Source: Mesorhizobium sp. SARCC-RB16n (GTDB lineage: Bacteria; Pseudomonadota; Alphaproteobacteria; Rhizobiales; Rhizobiaceae). From it: a stretch of DNA of 64,000 bases. Location of the stretch: positions 147,966-211,965 of the forward strand of contig NZ_ML703264.1 in assembly GCF_008520305.1 (NCBI RefSeq), read 5' to 3'. Below are positions 20,806 to 29,743 of the stretch, piece after piece (position 1 is the stretch's first letter; every line of letters begins with the position of its first letter). Under the pieces are notes generated by a model. That model had not been told where the DNA came from. It saw nothing but the letters and a program-made list of their open reading frames with translations, and did not search any database. The position numbers and the translations under genes were made by a program.

Positions 20806-22557
20806 TCAGCCCGAAGCGCGACGGCTTTCGTCCACGAGATCGATACCGGCAATTGCCGGCAGCGGGAAGCGGCGGCGGGATCCGGTTCCCTTGCGAAAGA
20901 AGCCCCTCCCAGGTGACATCGCCGCCATCGAGCCAGCGGGAGATTGCCTCTCGCATGCCGTTGTCCAAGACCGCCGGCTCGACTTCGGCCCGCACTTGCT
21001 CCAGGCCGTGGGCGAGGCTGCCCAGCCAACCGGCGAGCGCCTCCTTCGACAGGCAAAAAAAGGCCGCTCGCCGCAGCTTGTGGGGCCGTCCAGCGGCGAG
21101 CGTGAAGGAGATATCCGGCAGCGAAGCCGATTGGTCTCGCCGCAGCCATTGCAACAGGGCGTCGGCCGATGCGGCCAACTCCGCATCGTCCTCGCCGGAG
21201 AGCAGGAAGGGCAGCGGATGCTCGTGTCCGTCTTCGCTTCGCGCAGGCGCTTCGCCGAGCACGACATGCGCGTTGCAGCCGCCCAGCCCATAGGCATGGA
21301 CACCGGCCAGGAAGGGCCTGCGCGACGACAGCTCACCGATATCGGTGTTGCCGCAAAGCACGCTCACCGCGCCGGGGCGCAGCGCCGCATCCTCGACCAA
21401 ATGACGATAGTCGCGCGTTGCCGGCATGGCGCCGTGTCGCATCGCCATGACCACCTTGATGACCTGCGACATGCCGCCGGCCGCTTCGAGAAAGCCGATA
21501 TTGCCTTTCACGGAGCCGATGCGAAGCCCCTCGCCGAAGATGTCCTGGAACGCCAGCAGCTCGCTGAGATCGCCGCCGCCGCCATTGCCATGCGCCTCGA
21601 CATAGGCGGCGGCGTGCGGATCGAGGCCATGGCGCGCCCAGGTCCTGGCGATCAGCTCGGCCTGCGCGGACGCGCTCGGGCGCGTCAGGCCCCCCGATGC
21701 CGCGCCCTGGTGGTTGACGCCGCTGCCATGGATGACGGCATGGATCGTATCGCGGTCGCTGAGCGCGTTTTCCAGCGGCTTGAGCACCAGCGCCGCCGCG
21801 CCCTCGCCCAGCACCTGCCCGCGCGACTCCCTGTCAAAGGGCGCGCTTTCGCCGGTCACGCTGAGCAGTCCCAGCTCCTGCAGCCTGACCAGCCGGCTGG
21901 GCTCCAACAGAAGGCTCACGCCGCCGACGATCGCCTGTTCGCACTCACCGCTCCTGATCGCCTCGACGGCGCGGTGGATGGCGACAAGCGCGCTGGAGCA
22001 GGCCGTGTCCACCACCTCGCTTGGCCCCTTGAGGTCGAAGACATAGGAGATCCGGTTCGGCACCATCCTGTGCGCCGCGCCGGTGGCGAGATACATGCGC
22101 GAGATCTCGTCCCAGTCACCTTCGCGCGCGTAAAACTGGAAGTCGGGATTGTAGACGGAGACGAACACCCCGGTCGTTTTTTGCCGGAAATGCTCCAGCC
22201 GGTAGCCGGTGTTCTCGATCGCCAGCCATGCCTCTTCCAGCATGACGCGCTGATGGGGATCGATCGTCTCTGCCTCGCGCGGCGAGATGCGAAAAGCACG
22301 TTGTCGAACTCAAACACATCGGCCAGCGCCCCAACCTTGGGCACAGCGATGCGGTCGTCGGCGCACCAGGACCAGCGGTGGCGCGGCGGCGGCGAGAACA
22401 GGTCGTGCCCTTCGATCAGCGTTCGGTGATAGTCATCCGGTCCTTCGCTGCCAGGAAAGCGGCACGAAATGCCGACGATCGCGATCGGCGCCGGCCGGAC
22501 GGCCGAGTGCTCTTGGGGGCCAGCGCTGTATTTCGTCCGCAGGCTCATAACGCTCAC
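20806..22557 (-). pseudogene. Frameshifted polyketide ketosynthase (KS) gene
   Basis: The gene encodes a modular-PKS-type ketosynthase. APIAIVGISCRFPG begins in one frame. Near 22290 the reading passes to a second frame that continues RISPREAETIDPHQRVMLEEA. One C is missing in the coding strand between TTC and GCATC. The active-site Cys (VDTACSSALVAIHRA) and first His (EAHGNGG) are present, but the usual NIGH is NIGF. After the KS, LPA leads to a second frame break near 20850, where LVDESRR and a TGA at 20806 resemble the normal post-KS linker. No acyltransferase or carrier domain follows. Its GTG start overlaps the stop of the monooxygenase gene (GTGA). Sequencing error remains possible. Confidence 0.8.
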
Positions 22558-23596
22558 GCTTCGACGGTCTCGAAGCTGTGCTTCAGTTCAGCTAGGAAAG
22601 GCAGGTTGGCGCGGATGTCGGCGACCGAGGGGCCGTAGTCGAGCAGGCAGGCGATCTCGTCCACGCCGGCCTCTTTGGCGGCAAGCGCGAACGCGCGCGT
22701 CTCGGCCACCGTGCCGAACAATGCCGCGGTGCTGAAATAGCGCTCGAAGGAATACTCCGCCATCTGGTCGATCTCTTGGGCCGAAAGCTGGCGGCCGACA
22801 TCGACAGCACCGCCTTGGAGATGGCTCATCAAGCTGGTCTTGATGTAGTCGAGGAACGGCCCGCGCACCGCCCGATGCACCGTCGCGATATCCTCATGCA
22901 CGAAGGTGTGCAGCATCAGCGTGACCGTGCCTGTATCGGGATCGTGGCCGGCGCTCCTGCGGCCTTCCCGGTAGAGCGCCGTCTTCTGCGCCAATTGCTC
23001 CAGCGAGATGCCGGCAAGCATGGTCAGAACGTTCATGCCGAGCTCGCCGGCGCGGCGGAAGGTTTCCGGCTGCTTGGTCGCGGTCAGCCACAATTGAGTT
23101 CCGCCTGCAGCGGGCGTGGATAGGTGAGGATCGATGTCGGCTTGCCGGCGTCGTTGGGGTAGATCACCGGCTGGCCCCGCCACAGGGCGCGGATATCCTC
23201 GATGCGCTCGAACCACAGATCGCGCAGGTTCGGATAGGCCGAGGGCGCCAGCACGAAGTCGTTGACGTTCCAGCCGCTCGCCAGTGCAAGGTCGACACGG
23301 CCATTGGAGAGATTGTCGACTACCGACCAAGATTCCACGATGCTTGCGGGGTGGTGAAGCGGCACCACAGTGCTTCCTGCCCGCAAGCGGATGTTGGAGG
23401 TGATCGAAGCAAGGTAGGCGGCGATCACCGCCGGGTTCGGATAGATGCCGCCCATGGTGTGGAAGTGACGCTCGGGTATCCAGACGGCTTCGAAGCCGTG
23501 CCGGTCGCCATAACGCGCCATCTCCGAGATCACGGCATAGGCGCCCCCCGCCTCTTGCGGATAGGAGTTGGAAAAGAAGATCAGGCTGAACTTCAT
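22554..23596 (-). pseudogene. Frameshifted luciferase-like FMN monooxygenase (MupA/Atu3671 type)
   Basis: The first 170 residues (MKFSLIFFSNSYPQEAGGAY, AVWIPERHFHTMGGIYPNP, GRVDLALASGWNVNDFVLAP) end at a TGA at about 23084. The remainder, QLWLTATKQPETFRRAGELG to the end, continues in another frame. One base is missing near 23092, where GAACTC-AATTG would read through if it were GAACTGCAATTG. This luciferase-like group occurs in or beside NRPS/PKS assembly lines. The gene has a good GAGGACC site before ATG 23596 and overlaps the KS gene by 4 nt, so the two once formed an operon. In the present sequence no full-length enzyme can be made. Confidence 0.8.
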
Positions 23597-23714
23597 GGTC
23601 GGTCCTCGTCGGCCGCCCGCCGGATTCGCCATGCCCGGCAGTGACGCAGCCTGTCATCCAGTCGCCGCGAAGCAACGAGAGAGGCCGGCCCGGGCAACCG
23701 GGCCGGCCGCGCGA

Positions 23715-24641
23715 TCAGAATGCCGGTTCGACCGAGCCGACATTGTCCTTGGTGACGACGGTCAGCGGGATCGGCAGCCGGTCCTTGACCGCCTTGCCGT
23801 CGATAATCTCGGCCATGGTGTTGATCGCCAGGCGGCCGTCCTCGACGGGCGACTGCACGATGGTCGAGTACATCTCACCGCTCTTGATGGACTCGAAAGC
23901 GTCCTTCTGGCCGTTGATGCCGACGATCGGCGGAGCCGCCTTGGACGGATTGGCTTCCTTCCAGGCGTCGATGAAACCGCGCGCCATGGTGTCGTCATTG
24001 GCGTAGACGCCGTTGATCTGGTCGCCGAAGCGGGTGATCAGATCGCGGCTCACCACCAGTGCCTTCTGCTGATCGAAGTCGGCGTTGACGGTGTCCAGCA
24101 CTTTGATGTCGGCATTGGCTTCCTTGAGGCGGTCGTTGAAGCCGCTGACACGGCCGATGGTGGTGCCGTTGCCGGCCTGGCCGGCGATGATGACCACGGA
24201 GCCCTTGCCGCCCAGCGCCTTGCTCAGCGAATCCGCCGCCATCTTGCCTTCCTCATAGACGTCCGGCCCGGTGAAGGACTTGATGAAAGGCTTGGCGTCG
24301 TCGCTCATCGGCGAATTGATGAGGATCGCCGGGATGTTGGCCTGCTGCGCGCGGGCGAGGCCCGGAATATAGGCCTGCGGGTCGAGCGGCCACAGGATGA
24401 TGCCGTCGACCTTGCGCGCCACGCAGGTGTTGAGCTGCTCGGTGCCCTTCTGGACGTCGAAGTCCTGGCTGAGGCTCAACACCTCGACGCCAAGCTCCTT
24501 GGCGCGCGCCTCGAGCGCCTTGTTGGCCGGCGTCGCATAGGCATGCGAATCCGCCGCCGTCACGTAGCAGACGGTTTTTGCGCTTGCCCACCCGGTCGAA
24601 GCCAGAAGCGCCACGGCGGCAATCTTGAGCATGCTTCTCAT
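23715..24641 (-). CDS. Sugar ABC transporter substrate-binding protein (RbsB type)
   Basis: This 308-residue periplasmic binding protein (family 4) has a signal peptide SMLKIAAVALLAS ending in WASA. It shows the ribose-binder pattern AKELGVEVLSLSQDFDVQKG, IILWPLDPQAYIPGLARAQQ and GVYANDDTMARGFIDAW. Three in-frame ATG codons (24677, 24659, 24641) each have the same GGAGGAAAAG site because an 18-bp unit is repeated three times. I chose 24641 because it gives the shortest signal peptide. It is the last gene of the transport operon, an unusual place for a binding protein. Ligand is unknown; the cluster suggests a deoxy sugar. Confidence 0.88.
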   Translation of the reverse strand: MRSMLKIAAVALLASTGWASAKTVCYVTAADSHAYATPANKALEARAKELGVEVLSLSQDFDVQKGTEQLNTCVARKVDGIILWPLDPQAYIPGLARAQQANIPAILINSPMSDDAKPFIKSFTGPDVYEEGKMAADSLSKALGGKGSVVIIAGQAGNGTTIGRVSGFNDRLKEANADIKVLDTVNADFDQQKALVVSRDLITRFGDQINGVYANDDTMARGFIDAWKEANPSKAAPPIVGINGQKDAFESIKSGEMYSTIVQSPVEDGRLAINTMAEIIDGKAVKDRLPIPLTVVTKDNVGSVEPAF

Positions 24642-24691
24642 ACTTTTCCTCCCAATCATACTTTTCCTCCCAGTCATACTTTTCCTCCTTG
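24638..24691 (-). repeat. Three tandem 18-bp copies of a ribosome site plus start codon
   Basis: Three adjacent 18-bp units (24638-24655, 24656-24673, 24674-24691) each read GGAGGAAAAGTATGA on the coding strand. Each supplies a strong Shine-Dalgarno sequence and an ATG 5 nt after it. All three ATGs are in the frame of the binding-protein gene. The first overlaps the permease stop as ATGA. The differences between copies are limited to the 3 bases at each join. Confidence 0.9.
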
Positions 24692-25672
24692 AGTGATTGG
24701 ATCGTCGCGAACGAGCGCCGGGCGTGTGCCCGGAGCCCTCCCCTTGGTGGTAACGACCCGATCGAGCACGACGAGCAGGATCAGGATCAGCCCGGACACG
24801 ACCTGCTGGACGTATGCGGGTATGGACTGGAACTCCATCGCGATGGTCAGCGAGCCGATCGTCAGCACGCCGCCCAGCGTGCCGAGCGCGGATCCCCTGC
24901 CGCCTTCGAGACGGGTTCCGCCGACGACGACGGCAGCGATGACGGCGACCGTCAGCTCCGAGCCGAAGACGGGCGAGCCGGTGTTGGTGACGAGGCTCTG
25001 CAGGACGCCTGCGAGCCCGGCCAGCATGCCGGCGAAAACGAAGCCGAGAAAGACGATGCGGTCCGAGGCGATGCCGCTTTCCTTGGCGGCGGCCGGATTG
25101 GAGCCGACGGCAAAGACGTTGCGGCCGGGAATGCTGCGCGTCAGCCAGACATGCAAGAGCACGATCAGGATGATGAACAGCGCGCTGCGGATGGTGAAGA
25201 TTTCGAGATAGATCTTGGCCAGCGCCAGCGACAGCATGATGTCGGTGCCGGTCACCGGTTGGCTGTTGGTGATCCAGTGCGCGAGCGAGCGGAAGATCAG
25301 CATCGTGGCCAGCGTCAGCACCAACGAGTTGACCTTCAGCCCGACGACCAGGGCGCCGTTGATCGCGCCGGCAACGGTGCCGACCAGAATGCCGACGATC
25401 GCGGCGGGCAGGATGCCAATCTCACGCTGCAGGATGACCGAGATGATGCCGGCCAGCGCGAACACCGCGCCGCCGGAGAGGTCGATCTGGCCGGCGATCA
25501 GAAGCACCGTCAGGCCGATGGCGATCAGGCCGATCGTGGCGGCGCGGTCGAGGCCGAGGCTCAGCGTCGAGGCCGACAGATAGCCAGGCACGACCAACGC
25601 CGAGATGACGAGCGTCAGGCCGAGGATGATCACGACGCGGTACTGCGAAGCAAGGACGAGCGCGCGCGTCAT
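24674..25672 (-). CDS. Sugar ABC transporter permease, RbsC type (second)
   Basis: This 332-residue permease of the ribose/xylose (CUT2) family has eight to ten helices. Family blocks are IGLTVLLIAGQIDLSGGAVF, NSLVLTLATMLIFRSLAHWI, VFAVGSNPAAAKESGI and VVVGGTRLEGGRGSALGTLG. ATG 25672 overlaps the stop of the preceding permease (ATGA). It ends in the repeat that carries the binding-protein start. With the other permease it would form a heterodimeric channel. Confidence 0.92.
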   Translation of the reverse strand: MTRALVLASQYRVVIILGLTLVISALVVPGYLSASTLSLGLDRAATIGLIAIGLTVLLIAGQIDLSGGAVFALAGIISVILQREIGILPAAIVGILVGTVAGAINGALVVGLKVNSLVLTLATMLIFRSLAHWITNSQPVTGTDIMLSLALAKIYLEIFTIRSALFIILIVLLHVWLTRSIPGRNVFAVGSNPAAAKESGIASDRIVFLGFVFAGMLAGLAGVLQSLVTNTGSPVFGSELTVAVIAAVVVGGTRLEGGRGSALGTLGGVLTIGSLTIAMEFQSIPAYVQQVVSGLILILLVVLDRVVTTKGRAPGTRPALVRDDPITQGGKV

Positions 25673-26667
25673 ACCACTCCCCGCTTGCGCAGTGCTGCAT
25701 CCATGCCGACGGCGCCGACGATCAGTATGCCGAGCACAAAACCCTGGATCGGCGTACGCACGCCTTGCAGCACCATGACGTTGGTGAGCAACTGTACGAA
25801 TATGAGGCCGGCGATCGCCCTCGGCACCGAGCCGAAGCCGCCGATGATCGAGACGCCGCCGACGACCACGGCGGTGATGGCGCTGAATTCGTAGCCGGAG
25901 CCGATCAGCGGCCGCGCGCTTTGCAAGGTCAGGCCAAGCAGGCCGCCGCTGACGCCGGACGCCAGCGCCGTGATGACGAAGGCGCCGGCCTTGACCGCCT
26001 TGACCGGCACCGCGCTCGCCTCGGCGGCGTTGTAATTGCCGCCGGTCGCCAGCGTCCAGCGCCCCCAGAAGGATCTCGACAGAACGAAATGGCCGATCAG
26101 CGCGATGACCAGGAAGATCAGCACCACGACCGGAATGCCGAGCAGCCGGCCCTTGGCGAATTCTGCGGACGCCGTGTTCGAGCCGTAGACGATGACGCCG
26201 CCGACCGCTGCCTGGACGATGCCAAGGCCGATGGTGCCAACGCCGAGGGTGGCGATGATCGGATTGATGCCGACATAGCCGACGAGGACGCCATTGAGCA
26301 GGCCGATCAGTCCGGCCAGCGCCACCGCCAGGACGAAGGCCGGCACCGGGCCGATTAATGGCTGCAGCCCGAGCGAAAGGATCGCGCCGCAGGCGATGGT
26401 GGCGGGCACCGAAAGGTCCGCCAGGCCGCCGACGACGAGCACGAAAGTCATGCCGACCACGACGATGCCGACGATCGACATCGAGGTCAGCACGTTGAGG
26501 AGGTTGCCGGTGGTGAAGAAGGCCGGGCTGGCGAACGATCCGTAGGCGACGACCGCCAGGATCGCCAGCAAAAGTCCAGTCTTCGACAGCGCATCGACAA
26601 GCCTGCTGCCGCGGGTAAAACGGTCGTTGCGGTTCAAGCCGCTGATCTCCATGGCCGCGTCCGTCAC
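25669..26667 (-). CDS. Sugar ABC transporter permease, RbsC type (first)
   Basis: This 332-residue CUT2 permease has GIVVVGMTFVLVVGGLADLS, NPIIATLGVGTIGLGIVQAA, YNAAEASAVPVKAVKAGAFV and VVVGGVSIIGGFGSVPRAIA, the usual RbsC landmarks. The start is GTG 26667, overlapping the ATPase stop as GTGA. An ATG five codons later is the alternative. It lies between the ATPase and the second permease with 4-nt overlaps on both sides, so all three were translated together. Confidence 0.91.
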   Translation of the reverse strand: MTDAAMEISGLNRNDRFTRGSRLVDALSKTGLLLAILAVVAYGSFASPAFFTTGNLLNVLTSMSIVGIVVVGMTFVLVVGGLADLSVPATIACGAILSLGLQPLIGPVPAFVLAVALAGLIGLLNGVLVGYVGINPIIATLGVGTIGLGIVQAAVGGVIVYGSNTASAEFAKGRLLGIPVVVLIFLVIALIGHFVLSRSFWGRWTLATGGNYNAAEASAVPVKAVKAGAFVITALASGVSGGLLGLTLQSARPLIGSGYEFSAITAVVVGGVSIIGGFGSVPRAIAGLIFVQLLTNVMVLQGVRTPIQGFVLGILIVGAVGMDAALRKRGVV

Positions 26668-28150
26668 GCCGCTTCCTCCCCGGTGGCAAGCGCCATGATG
26701 CGCTCCTCGCTGAACTCGGCGCGGGTCAGCGGCTGCGATGCGCGACCGTCTCGCATCACCACTACGCGGTCGCAGACGCCGAGGATTTCAGGCAGCTCGG
26801 ACGAGATCATCACCACCGCCATGCCGTCGGCGACGAGCTGGCCGATAATGTGATGGATCTCAGCCTTAGCGCCGACATCGACGCCGCGCGTCGGCTCATC
26901 GAGGATGAGTACTGCCGGCTTTGCCGCGAGCCATTTGGCGATGACCGCCTTCTGCTGGTTGCCACCTGACAGAAGATTGATGCGCCGCTCGCCATCCGGC
27001 GGCGAGATGGAGAACTGCTTGACATAAAGGGCCGACAGCGAGCGGTCGGCGCTGCCCCGGATGCGGCCGAAGCTGGTCAGCCGGCGCAGGATGGGCAGGC
27101 TGATGTTCTCGCGCACCGACATGCCCGGCACGATGCCGTCGCCCTTGCGGTCTTCTGGAACATAAGCGATGCCGGCCCGCACCGCCGCCGATGGCGAAGA
27201 GATGACGACCTTGCGGCCATTGATGCTGACGCTGCCCTCGACGATCCGCGACAGGCCGAAAATGGCGCGCGCCACCTCGGAGCGTGCGGCGCCAACGAGA
27301 CCGGTGAGGCCAAGGATCTCGCCGGCCCGCACGTCGAAGCTGACATCGCGGAAACTCGCGCCGTCGCCGATGCGCTCGACGCGCAGCACCGAGGCGCCGA
27401 TCTCGGCCGCGCTCTTTGGAAAAACGTTGCTCACCTCGCGCCCGACCATCAGCCTGATCATCGCGCCGGCGGTGATCCCCTCGATGGGCCGCGTCTCGAT
27501 CATCGAGCCGTCGCGCAGCACGGTGACCTCGTCGGCGATCTCGAGCACCTCTTTCAACCGATGGCTGATGTAGACGATGGCGATGCCGTCGTCGCGCATC
27601 TTGCGCAGGATCCGGAACAGCGCCGCCGTCTCGTGTTCGCTGAGCGACGATGTCGGCTCGTCGAGGACGATGATGCGCGGCTGGGCAGCATAGGCCTTGG
27701 CGATCTCGACCAGCTGCTGCTGGCTGATCGACAGATTGCCGAGACGCTCGCGCGGATTGATCGCGGCGCCAAGCTCATCAAGCACGGCCGCCGCCTTGCG
27801 GACCATCTCGCCCTTACGCAGATAGCTCCACTTGCCGGGCATGCGGCCGAGATAGACGTTCTCGGCGACGGTCAGGTCGGGGACAAGATTGATCTCCTGA
27901 TGCACCATGCGGATGCCAAGCGCCTGCGCATGCGGACCTCGGCGCCGCCGACCCTGATCGTGCCGCTGGTCGGCGCATAGGATCCGTTGAGCACTTTCAT
28001 GAGGGTGGATTTGCCGGCGCCGTTCTCGCCGACGACCGCGTGAACAGTGCCGAACTTCACGGCGAAATTGACGTTCGAGAGCGCCTTCACGCCCGGAAAC
28101 GTTTTGCTGATGCCCCGCATGTCCAGGGCACAATCCGCCACCGCAGTCAT
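26664..28150 (-). pseudogene. Frameshifted two-domain sugar ABC ATPase (RbsA/MglA type)
   Basis: The N-terminus, ATG 28150 onward, reads [20 protein letters not shown] and Walker [10 protein letters not shown], then leaves frame near 27930. The rest, [20 protein letters not shown] to the end, is in the next frame and is intact. It has LSISQQQLVEIAKAYA, Walker B IIVLDEPTSSL, a second domain with LSGGNQQKAVIAKWL and LILDEPTRGVDVGAK. One G seems lost: ATGCGCAG where ATGGCGCAG would read through. As it stands, only an ATPase without its first Walker A could be made. The two permeases and binding protein downstream are intact. Either the transporter is dead, it borrows another ATPase, or the base is a sequencing error. 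Confidence 0.82.
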
Positions 28151-28322
28151 TCCGGCTTGGTCCTCCCTGGCAAGACGGCCCCGGTGCGCCCCGGCACGGG
28201 ATCGACGGTCATTTGAAGCGCACAGCCGGCCCCTCAAACCGACCGCGGGGCCTCTCCGCGCAACCGCGCTTCGGCACCCCGCAAACTCCTCCGCCGCGAC
28301 GTTTATATCGCGACGGCGGGCA

Positions 28323-28342
28323 CTATTGCACTAATATAACAG
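28323..28342. promoter_or_regulatory. GntR operator site 1 (transport operon promoter)
   Basis: CTATTGCACT-AATATAACAG lies 173 nt before the ATPase start. The 9-mer CTAATATAA is shared with three other sites in the same cluster and stands out in this GC-rich region. It is one of two copies in the space between the transport operon and the GntR gene. Confidence 0.55.
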
Positions 28343-28407
28343 TTCAAGCTGGTTTTCGGCGACTTTTTAGCGGGGGACAGGTCGCCACATCTCCTGGTGC
28401 ATTCTGG

Positions 28408-28427
28408 TTGACATTCTAATATAACTT
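28408..28427. promoter_or_regulatory. GntR operator site 2 (own promoter)
   Basis: TTGACATTCT-AATATAACTT lies 35 nt before the proposed ATG of the GntR gene, where it would overlap the promoter and suit autoregulation. It shares the CTAATATAA core. The 313 nt between the ATPase and GntR starts otherwise hold no gene. Confidence 0.55.
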
Positions 28428-28462
28428 TATCAATTGGCAGTGGACGAAGGATGGGATTTTTC

Positions 28463-29137
28463 ATGGATCTAGACCCCTCGACCCTCAATCGGGCGCTGCC
28501 GCTGCGCGACCAGATCTACAACAAGATCCGCAACATGATCGTCGTCGGACGGCTAAAGCCGGGCGAGATCATTAACGAGGTCGCCATCGCCGAGGCGCTC
28601 GGCGTTTCGCGCACGCCGGTGCGGGAGGCGGTCAAGCGCATCAGCGACGAAGGGCTAGTCAAGATCCTGGCGCAGACCGGGACCTATGTCGCGCCGATCA
28701 GCCGGGCCGATCTTGAAGAGGCCTATGTCATCCGCCGGGCGCTGGAGATGGAAAGCGCAAGGCGCGCCGCCGTCAAGCTGACGCCGCAGGCGGCGGAACT
28801 CCTGGAAGACAACATGGCCGCGCACAAGCTTGCCATTGCGCGAGGACGTTACGCGGTGGCGATCCAGCTCGACGACGTCTTCCATCGTACCATCGCCGAA
28901 ATCTGCGGCCTGCCGATGATCTGGCGGGCGGTCGACATCTCCAAGGCGCAGATGGACCGCGGCCGTTACATGGCCATCCCCAAGCCCGGCTATGGCGAAC
29001 AGACCATCGAGCAGCACGAGGCTATCCTCGACGCCCTGAAGCGCCACGACTCCGAGGGCGCTGCGCAGGCGATGGAGAGCCATCTGGAGACGTCGTTCCG
29101 CAACACGCTCGAAGTCGCCGCTGAACTGCTCGACTGA
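28463..29137 (+). CDS. GntR-family regulator with FCD ligand domain
   Basis: This 224-residue regulator has an N-terminal winged helix (LRDQIYNKIRNMIVVGRLKP, then VAIAEALGVSRTPVREAVKR) and a C-terminal FCD domain. The FCD domain (AYVIRRALEMESARR, FHRTIAEICG, QHEAILDALKRHD) binds a small acid or sugar, often with a metal. ATG 28463 has GGGA 7 nt upstream; the ATG at 28451 has no room for a ribosome site. It lies divergent from the transport operon and is followed by the mutarotase gene after 35 nt. The CTAATATAA sites are its likely targets. Confidence 0.88.
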   Translation: MDLDPSTLNRALPLRDQIYNKIRNMIVVGRLKPGEIINEVAIAEALGVSRTPVREAVKRISDEGLVKILAQTGTYVAPISRADLEEAYVIRRALEMESARRAAVKLTPQAAELLEDNMAAHKLAIARGRYAVAIQLDDVFHRTIAEICGLPMIWRAVDISKAQMDRGRYMAIPKPGYGEQTIEQHEAILDALKRHDSEGAAQAMESHLETSFRNTLEVAAELLD

Positions 29138-29172
29138 ACGACCGCGCGTCCACAACCAGGCGAGACCAGCCT

Positions 29173-29502
29173 ATGAAGCGAATGGGGCTTTGCATCGGCC
29201 TGAAGGCCGAGGCGATCGAAGAGTACAAACGTGTCCACGCCGCCGTGTGGCCCGAGGTGCTCGACGCCATCAGCCGCGCCAACATCAAGAATTATTCCAT
29301 CTTCCTGCGCGAGCCGGAGAACCTGCTTTTCGCCTGTTGGGAGTATCATGGCGACGATTTCGCGTCGGACGCCGCGCACATGGGCGAATCGCCGGCAATG
29401 CGCAAATGGTGGGAGCTGTGCGATCCGATGCAGCAGCCGCTGCCGACCCGCATGCAAGGCGAGTGGTGGGCGGCGATGGAGGAAGTTTTCCACCTGGACT
29501 GA
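29173..29502 (+). CDS. rhaM: L-rhamnose mutarotase family protein
   Basis: This 109-residue cytosolic enzyme interconverts the alpha and beta anomers of a 6-deoxy sugar. Family markers are GLCIGLKAEAIEEYKRVHAA, YSIFLREPENLLFACWEYHG, the MRKWWELCDPMQ block and EWWAAMEEVFHLD. The conserved His of VHAAVWPEV is present. It follows the GntR gene by 35 nt. The neighbouring dehydratase, aldose dehydrogenase-like gene and SDR suggest that the sugar here may be L-fucose or a related sugar and not L-rhamnose; rhaI is about 33 kb away. Confidence 0.9.
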   Translation: MKRMGLCIGLKAEAIEEYKRVHAAVWPEVLDAISRANIKNYSIFLREPENLLFACWEYHGDDFASDAAHMGESPAMRKWWELCDPMQQPLPTRMQGEWWAAMEEVFHLD

Positions 29503-29673
29503 GCGTTGGCCGCGCCAATCGGGATCGATCGAGCCATCCACTCCGTGACGAGCGCGAGCCGCTTCCGAGCCGTTCGTGACCGCATCTCCAGCGACCGAGC
29601 ACAAGGCAAAGTCCACAGCCTTGATCCCAACCTTGAGGCCTATGTCTGGCGTCGCGGCTTGACCACTGACATT

Positions 29674-29693
29674 CTATTATATTAGTATTCCGA
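29674..29693. promoter_or_regulatory. GntR operator site 3 (dehydratase promoter)
   Basis: On the minus strand the site reads TCGGAATACT-AATATAATAG, with the CTAATATAA core. It lies 50 nt before the UxaA-family ATG, in the 240-nt spacer after the mutarotase gene. That places a separate promoter for the dehydratase here. Confidence 0.5.
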
Positions 29694-29743
29694 TTCACCG
29701 ATATCTCGCCGCGGGACTGGCGAGCGCTTCTTCAGAGATTGTA

